Assembly (NCBI RefSeq): GCF_000186265.1 | Contig: NC_014934.1 | Location: forward strand, 3,596,001 to 3,660,000 | Source: Cellulophaga algicola DSM 14237 | Lineage (GTDB): Bacteria; Bacteroidota; Bacteroidia; Flavobacteriales; Flavobacteriaceae | DNA length: 64,000 nucleotides | Direction of reading: 5' to 3' | Part shown: one piece after another, positions 59,589 to 64,000 of the stretch | Layout: the number at the start of each line of letters is the position of its first letter | How positions within the stretch are numbered: position 1 is the stretch's first letter | The notes under the pieces: generated by a model | What the model was told of the DNA's origin: nothing | The model's input: only the letters and a program-made list of their open reading frames with translations | Database searches by the model: none | Translations under genes and position numbers: made by a program

Positions 59589-62561
59589 TTAGGCAATGTT
59601 ATTTTTAAATCGGTATTTTTTTTCTCTTGCTATAAATGCTGATTTCCCACCTTCAACAATATCTGCAACGTGTTCTCTGATTCCCATTGATTTTAATAGA
59701 TCTTTTTCAGAGTCAATTTTATTGAAAGTATTTTCTAATGCTCCATTTATGTAATCAAATTTATAGGGACTAGATGATTCAGTTTCATTTTGTCCTTTTT
59801 GATTTGCGACTATTATGTTTTCTGAGTCTGAATTCACAACAATATTTGCATTGTGAGTTACTATAATTATTTGCCTTTCTAGTTTTTTGTTTTTTAAGTA
59901 ATGAACTAAATCAGATGTTATTGATCTATTATCTAAATTATCTTCAGGTTGATCAATTAGAATTGGTGATTTAGATTTACTTAACCCAATGATTAGCATT
60001 AGAATCACAAAACTTGCTTTCCCCGTAGACATTTCTCCTAATTTATCATTTTTGTATATTATTTTCCAATAATCATAAAAGTAATCATCTAATAAAGTCT
60101 TAATTGCTTGTTTTTTTGAAATTCTTTGTAATAATAAATATTTGTCATTAAGAATGTCAGAAAAGATCTCTTCTACTTGTTCTTTTATTTCTGAAAAATC
60201 TGTTTTGTCTGTCGATTTTTTTAAAGGATCTAAAATAGAATAGTTATTGTAAGATGCTTTACGACCATCGCTAAATGCTATTATGTTTTTACTGAATTTT
60301 TTGAAATTAAATTGTGAAATACCATTTATTTTTAGACCATCTCTTTCTAATTGTTGAGTTCTATCTTCCAATCCAGATATTATTTCGGTATATTCACAAT
60401 ATGACTTTTCATATAATGAAAAAATAATTTTTTTAGTTGATTCTAAACTTTTTTTCTTCTCAATTATTTTATCATTTAAAGAAGTTATATCTAAAAGTAA
60501 TTTTTTATCTGTTGATATTGAATCATTTAAAACTTCAATTTTCTTTTTGATTTTATCATTTTGTTGAAAAGGTTCAAGTTCTTTATTTAATAGTTGTTTT
60601 TCTTTAGTTAAGGAAGTTAAGTTAGTTTTTAAAACATTATCATTCTTAAATTGTCTTTTGCCAGATTCATCAGTTTCTATTTCTATATTATTTAATGAAT
60701 TTGAAATTAATTCACTAAGTTCATTTATAGGTGATAATTCAACTTCGTAATGTTCTTTTATTTCTCTAGTTTTTATATTTTCTAAGAAATCATTTTTACT
60801 ATTTATAAGATCTTGACTTAGTTTATTGATTTGACTTAATGTACTCTGGATATAATTTAAATCTTCTTTAAAATTATTTCTCTTAATATCATATGCATCT
60901 AGTTTTACTTGAACTTCTTTATATTTTGCTAATTGCTCTTCCGTTAAACCAGATTCCTTATTTAATTTTTCAACTTGTTCAGTATTAGATAGAATATTTT
61001 TTTCTAAAACCTCTTTATTGGATTTAGTTTTTAATTCTGTCTCTAGTTTTAAAATTTCATCCAATAACTCAAAGTGATTATCAATTAAAGCTTCTCTTTG
61101 TTTGTCTTTTTCTTTAACATTTTTAATAAATTGATCATACTTCAATTTAGACTCAGAATCTTCATTTATTAAATCTCGTACTAATTTATTTAAAGATTTC
61201 CCTTTTTTATTTACTTCAGGTTCAGCTAATTTTACTAGATAATTTTGCGGAATATACTTTATATCTGGAATAATAGAGTTTTCACTTGATTCTCTAAACA
61301 TTTTTTGACTAATTCCACTTTTTGTAGTTATTACAAAATTAAACTCCGAATCAATTGCTTTAAGATCGTATTTTTCATTACCAGTTTCGTTTCTCAAAAT
61401 TGAATCTTCGGGAAGTAATGTTTTTGCTATTGAGTATAATAATATTGATTTACCAGAAGATTTTCCTCCAATTATTACATTAAGATTTGGATTTAAGTGT
61501 ATTAAACTTTGTGTAAAAATATTCTTCGTAGAATCAAATTTTACATTATTAATAATTACTTTATCTTCTTTGAAATCAGGTTTGTCATTTTGTATTTTAA
61601 CTCTTTGTTCTGGTTCATAACATATTTGTCTTAAGCCTTCAAATGTTAAAGAAGATTTTACCCAAGTAAATTTACTGAATAAAGTACTTTCAGTATGAGA
61701 ATCACAACCTACTATACAAGCTTTTAAAGAACCTCTTTGCTTAATTACTTCAACAACCTCTTTTCTATATATTTCTTCAGTATAATTTGGCGTCCCTTCA
61801 AGTCTTTTACCTAAAAAATATTTTATATCTTTTTTATTTGTAGAGAAGATTGAATGAGAAAGTTCATAAATAGACTTTCTTAATCCATCTAAAGCACCTC
61901 CTTCATTTTCAAATAAGTCATAATGCTTTTGAATTGCTGAAGCACCATCGTTATTAGAATTACTTACAACGAACAGGCAGTTGTCTTTAAAATTAGGGTT
62001 ATGATCTACTATCTTTTTTAAAGATTTTAAATCTAAAATATAGTTATCTATACCTTTCTTGTAAAGAGCGTTTTGATCAGTTAAAGAATCGTCTAAACTT
62101 CTACCATATTCAGTCAATCCGTGACGGTTCATTTTATGATTATCTTGATTTCCAATATGAGCAAAAAAATCATTTTCTAAATGCTTAACATAATCAGGGT
62201 TGAATAAACAATGTATATTTATTAATCGTGCTCTATCAGTAGAAGGTAGCATTCTTAATTCTACATTTGGAAATAAAAAAATACTTTTAATAAATGTTAT
62301 TTCATCTTCTGAAAATAGTTTTGATTCATCAACATTTAATTTATTTTCAATATCATTAACATAGCTTACTGCTTCTAAGTATTTTTCAATTGAGAAATAG
62401 TCAGTAATTCCAATTGCATTTATTTTATGTTCGTAAGCTTTTTTAAAAAAGTCATAAAAAAAAGCATTAATAGACTCTGATTTAAACAGGTCATTTTTAT
62501 TTGTTCCCTTAGTATGAACGTGAAAGTTCCATTTATTCCATTCAGAGCCTTTATTTATCAT
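59589..62561 (-). CDS. TrlF-family PHP-domain / SMC-like ATPase
   Basis: 990 residues. An N-terminal PHP-type phosphoesterase domain (about 1-320) has WNFHVHTKGTNKN, IGITDYFSIEKY and VGCDSHTESTLFSK. Then an ABC/SMC-type ATPase split by coiled coils: Walker A IIGGKSSGKSILLYS (about 362-376), coiled coil about 470-770, signature MSTGKASFVILML, Walker B PILIDQPEDNLDNRS (about 868-882) and switch His in VTHNANIV (about 900). The layout matches TrlF family AAA-like ATPases and recalls Rad50/OLD-like nuclease-ATPases of defence islands. DNA or RNA cleavage gated by ATP is inferred. Confidence 0.88.
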   Translation of the reverse strand: MINKGSEWNKWNFHVHTKGTNKNDLFKSESINAFFYDFFKKAYEHKINAIGITDYFSIEKYLEAVSYVNDIENKLNVDESKLFSEDEITFIKSIFLFPNVELRMLPSTDRARLINIHCLFNPDYVKHLENDFFAHIGNQDNHKMNRHGLTEYGRSLDDSLTDQNALYKKGIDNYILDLKSLKKIVDHNPNFKDNCLFVVSNSNNDGASAIQKHYDLFENEGGALDGLRKSIYELSHSIFSTNKKDIKYFLGKRLEGTPNYTEEIYRKEVVEVIKQRGSLKACIVGCDSHTESTLFSKFTWVKSSLTFEGLRQICYEPEQRVKIQNDKPDFKEDKVIINNVKFDSTKNIFTQSLIHLNPNLNVIIGGKSSGKSILLYSIAKTLLPEDSILRNETGNEKYDLKAIDSEFNFVITTKSGISQKMFRESSENSIIPDIKYIPQNYLVKLAEPEVNKKGKSLNKLVRDLINEDSESKLKYDQFIKNVKEKDKQREALIDNHFELLDEILKLETELKTKSNKEVLEKNILSNTEQVEKLNKESGLTEEQLAKYKEVQVKLDAYDIKRNNFKEDLNYIQSTLSQINKLSQDLINSKNDFLENIKTREIKEHYEVELSPINELSELISNSLNNIEIETDESGKRQFKNDNVLKTNLTSLTKEKQLLNKELEPFQQNDKIKKKIEVLNDSISTDKKLLLDITSLNDKIIEKKKSLESTKKIIFSLYEKSYCEYTEIISGLEDRTQQLERDGLKINGISQFNFKKFSKNIIAFSDGRKASYNNYSILDPLKKSTDKTDFSEIKEQVEEIFSDILNDKYLLLQRISKKQAIKTLLDDYFYDYWKIIYKNDKLGEMSTGKASFVILMLIIGLSKSKSPILIDQPEDNLDNRSITSDLVHYLKNKKLERQIIIVTHNANIVVNSDSENIIVANQKGQNETESSSPYKFDYINGALENTFNKIDSEKDLLKSMGIREHVADIVEGGKSAFIAREKKYRFKNNIA

Positions 62562-62604
62562 TTTTTTCTTTTTTATAGCAGGTTTTTACCGTTATGGCTA
62601 ACGG

Positions 62605-62795
62605 TCTAGTGTATGAAATGTAACGTACAAAAAGACACGACATTTAGAGTTTAGCACTGAGCCAAATTTTTATATTTTGATTTAACTTTTCAGTTTTAAA
62701 GCCAAATTAAAAATTTGGCGGTCTTTTTAATAAGCACAATTCTTTCGCTTTAACACTTACTAGCTATGTTTTATACAACGTGTTGTAGGTAGTTT
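62605..62795. repeat. Nested inverted-repeat element between accessory genes
   Basis: An outer imperfect pair TGTATGAAATGTA (62610-62622) and TATGTTTTATACA (62765-62777) matches at 10 of 13 positions. An inner perfect pair GCCAAATTTTTA (62661-62672) and TAAAAATTTGGC (62708-62719) lies inside it. GCTAACGGTC near 62597 and ACAACGTGTTGTAGG near 62775 resemble border sequences I recall around accessory gene cassettes of Flavobacteriia. It fills the 234-base gap between the two genes. Confidence 0.6.
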
Positions 62796-63518
62796 TTATT
62801 CATTTATATATCTTAAGAAAACTTTTCCTTTGTCTGTGAATTTATAAAGTGCAGAATTTGACTTGTCAATTAAATCATATGACTCAAGTAAAGACAGAAC
62901 TTTGCTTATTTCATTAGAGTCTTTCATCCTATAATTCGACTGAATACAAGAAATAATATACTTTACAGATTCCAATTCCGACTTATTGCTTTTGAATCTT
63001 ACGGAGAGCTTAATTAGTTCTTCTTTGTCATTATTTTCATTATCGGAATTTATGGTACTTTCAGATTGTTCCATTAATTCCTTAAGTCTTTCTATCTCTA
63101 AATTTTTATCCTGAACCAAATTTGAAAACTTCTCTTCTTGTTTTAAAATTTGTTCTCTCAATTCAATGGATTGTTCAACTGTAAGAAGTTGTTTTTTCTC
63201 AACTAAGTTTTTTTGTTTTAACCTCCAATTACTAAAATTGATTGATAACCAATATGCTCCGTTAGAGAAAAAAGGAACAATAGTTAATAATGCCAATGAA
63301 GAAAGAATAGGATAAGTTATAAGACTATTAAAGTCACAATAATTTACGACAATGTATTCAACTTTAGTTAATGATATTTTGCTTTCAGAAACAAAGAATG
63401 TCAAGTACACTATTTTCCAATTCCAAATGACCCAAGAGAATATCAAAGTGCCAAATAGTGGGCTTGTTGTTCGTTCGTGTAAAATAGCACTAATTGATTT
63501 TTTAATTTCGTCCATCAT
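62796..63518 (-). CDS. Membrane protein with coiled coil and winged-helix-like tail, unknown
   Basis: 240 residues. Conserved-looking N-terminus SISAILHERTTSPLFGTLIFSWVIWNWKIVYLTFFVSE, of which residues 22-42 form the first transmembrane helix; a second helix is about 68-95 and GAYWLSINFSNWRLKQKNLVEKKQLL follows. A coiled coil (about 115-165) leads to a C-terminal domain (about 170-240) with YDLIDKSNSALYKFTDKGKVFLRYI, which looks like a small winged helix. Similar proteins are common among accessory genes but have no known function. It is upstream of the TrlF gene in the same direction with the inverted-repeat element between. Confidence 0.72.
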   Translation of the reverse strand: MMDEIKKSISAILHERTTSPLFGTLIFSWVIWNWKIVYLTFFVSESKISLTKVEYIVVNYCDFNSLITYPILSSLALLTIVPFFSNGAYWLSINFSNWRLKQKNLVEKKQLLTVEQSIELREQILKQEEKFSNLVQDKNLEIERLKELMEQSESTINSDNENNDKEELIKLSVRFKSNKSELESVKYIISCIQSNYRMKDSNEISKVLSLLESYDLIDKSNSALYKFTDKGKVFLRYINE

Positions 63519-64000
63519 TTTTTTGATTACCTATAACTAAGATATATTGAACATATGTTCATTAAAGCTATTATAAATTAACAATACTAAAATTAGCTTC
63601 AACATCAATAATAGCTGCCTAAATCTAAGCTGTCTATCATATCAATCCTTAGTTATCGATATACTATTTACTTAATAATGCATCTGTAAGTATCATCATC
63701 GTATAAAATTACAGGACCTCTAATTTTCCTAGTCTTGTTTCCTGGTCATGTTTTAAAATAATCATTAAAACATACCGTAAACTATGTAAATTTTTGTGGG
63801 GGGAGTATTACGTTGCTAATATAAAACATAATACTATTTAAAACCTTGCGGAAATCCGCAGAATTGAAAAAAAAGAGATAAATAGTTAAATGTAGTGGAG
63901 TGGTAAAGGGCTTTTTATGCGCTGCAAGTGTTGAGGTTAAAGGGGAGAGGCTTTATTTATTAGCATCATTTTTTTGCCTGTTCAATATTTCGAGGATATC
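63519..64000. other. 482-base gap at the right edge
   Basis: I see no gene, tRNA or terminator. The only notable element is the palindrome at 63847-63860. A gene may begin just beyond the window. Confidence 0.5.
63847..63860. promoter_or_regulatory. Palindrome TGCGGAAATCCGCA
   Basis: Six-base arms around AA. It shares the core CGGAA(A/T)TCCG with the palindrome at 57187-57202, so the same dimeric regulator could bind both. There is no -7 box nearby in either direction that I can see. Confidence 0.4.

Noticed and set aside
1-64000. tRNA, rRNA, CRISPR arrays, complete insertion sequences, integrases
   Set aside because: I looked for tRNA T-loop and cloverleaf patterns, regular repeat-spacer arrays and transposase motifs on both strands and found none I could support.

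Overview
The window is AT-rich chromosomal DNA from a marine-type member of the Flavobacteriaceae (Bacteroidota). The evidence is type IX secretion (T9SS) C-terminal sorting domains, a PorP/SprF-like protein, CHU_C-type sorting, many lipoproteins without Shine-Dalgarno sites, and promoter boxes of the Bacteroidota TAnnTTTG type. I cannot name the genus. No tRNA, rRNA, CRISPR array or intact insertion sequence was recognised.

Positions 1-23355 are an exopolysaccharide/capsule locus. The left arm, mostly on the minus strand, has a partial TupA-like ATP-grasp gene, a Wzy-like polymerase, a GT4 glycosyltransferase, a MurJ-type flippase and a hexapeptide acetyltransferase. Interspersed are three paralogous right-handed beta-helix proteins, one each with a plain Sec signal, a lipoprotein signal and a T9SS sorting domain. 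A minus-strand block (11272-16061) encodes two uronic acid routes: UDP-HexNAc dehydrogenase plus a WbpP-like 4-epimerase, and UDP-glucose dehydrogenase plus UDP-glucuronate 4-epimerase. The plus-strand arm (16301-22621) has an aminotransferase and a PglF-like 4,6-dehydratase for an amino-deoxy sugar, then Wza-like export and Wzc-like kinase genes, with a convergent CpsB/YwqE-type phosphatase. The polymer is therefore probably rich in uronic acids, and the beta-helix proteins may cut or epimerise it.

Positions 24344-34526 form a copper and denitrification region. A clade II (Sec-type) nitrous oxide reductase cluster (c-type cytochrome lipoprotein, nosZ, a four-TM protein, nosL, nosD, nosF, nosY) sits behind a near-consensus FNR/CRP-type box placed about 43 bp before a predicted start site. 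It is followed by a small CNGKC protein, an MbnP-like lipoprotein, an MbnH-like dihaem peroxidase homologue and a Cys-rich outer-membrane protein, a likely copper-handling module next to a copper enzyme.

Positions 34873-41727 hold a CAP-domain lipoprotein behind an operator-like repeat array, and a T9SS trio (type B sorted adhesin-like protein, PorP/SprF, OmpA/PD40). Positions 41832-55230 hold small accessory proteins resembling polymorphic-toxin immunity families (DUF6882, DUF2314 plus ankyrin, DUF3806, SUKH-like), a tandemly duplicated and partly decayed two-gene module with one undetected pseudogene, a SIMPL protein behind an (ATT)10 tract, and a 1663-residue DUF4132 protein. The remainder has cstA, uncharacterised proteins, and an accessory pair, a TrlF-family PHP/SMC-like ATPase and a membrane/coiled-coil protein, separated by a nested inverted-repeat element. 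Several track-style start codons are TTG or GTG; where a downstream ATG gives a better signal peptide or family N-terminus I moved the start and said so.
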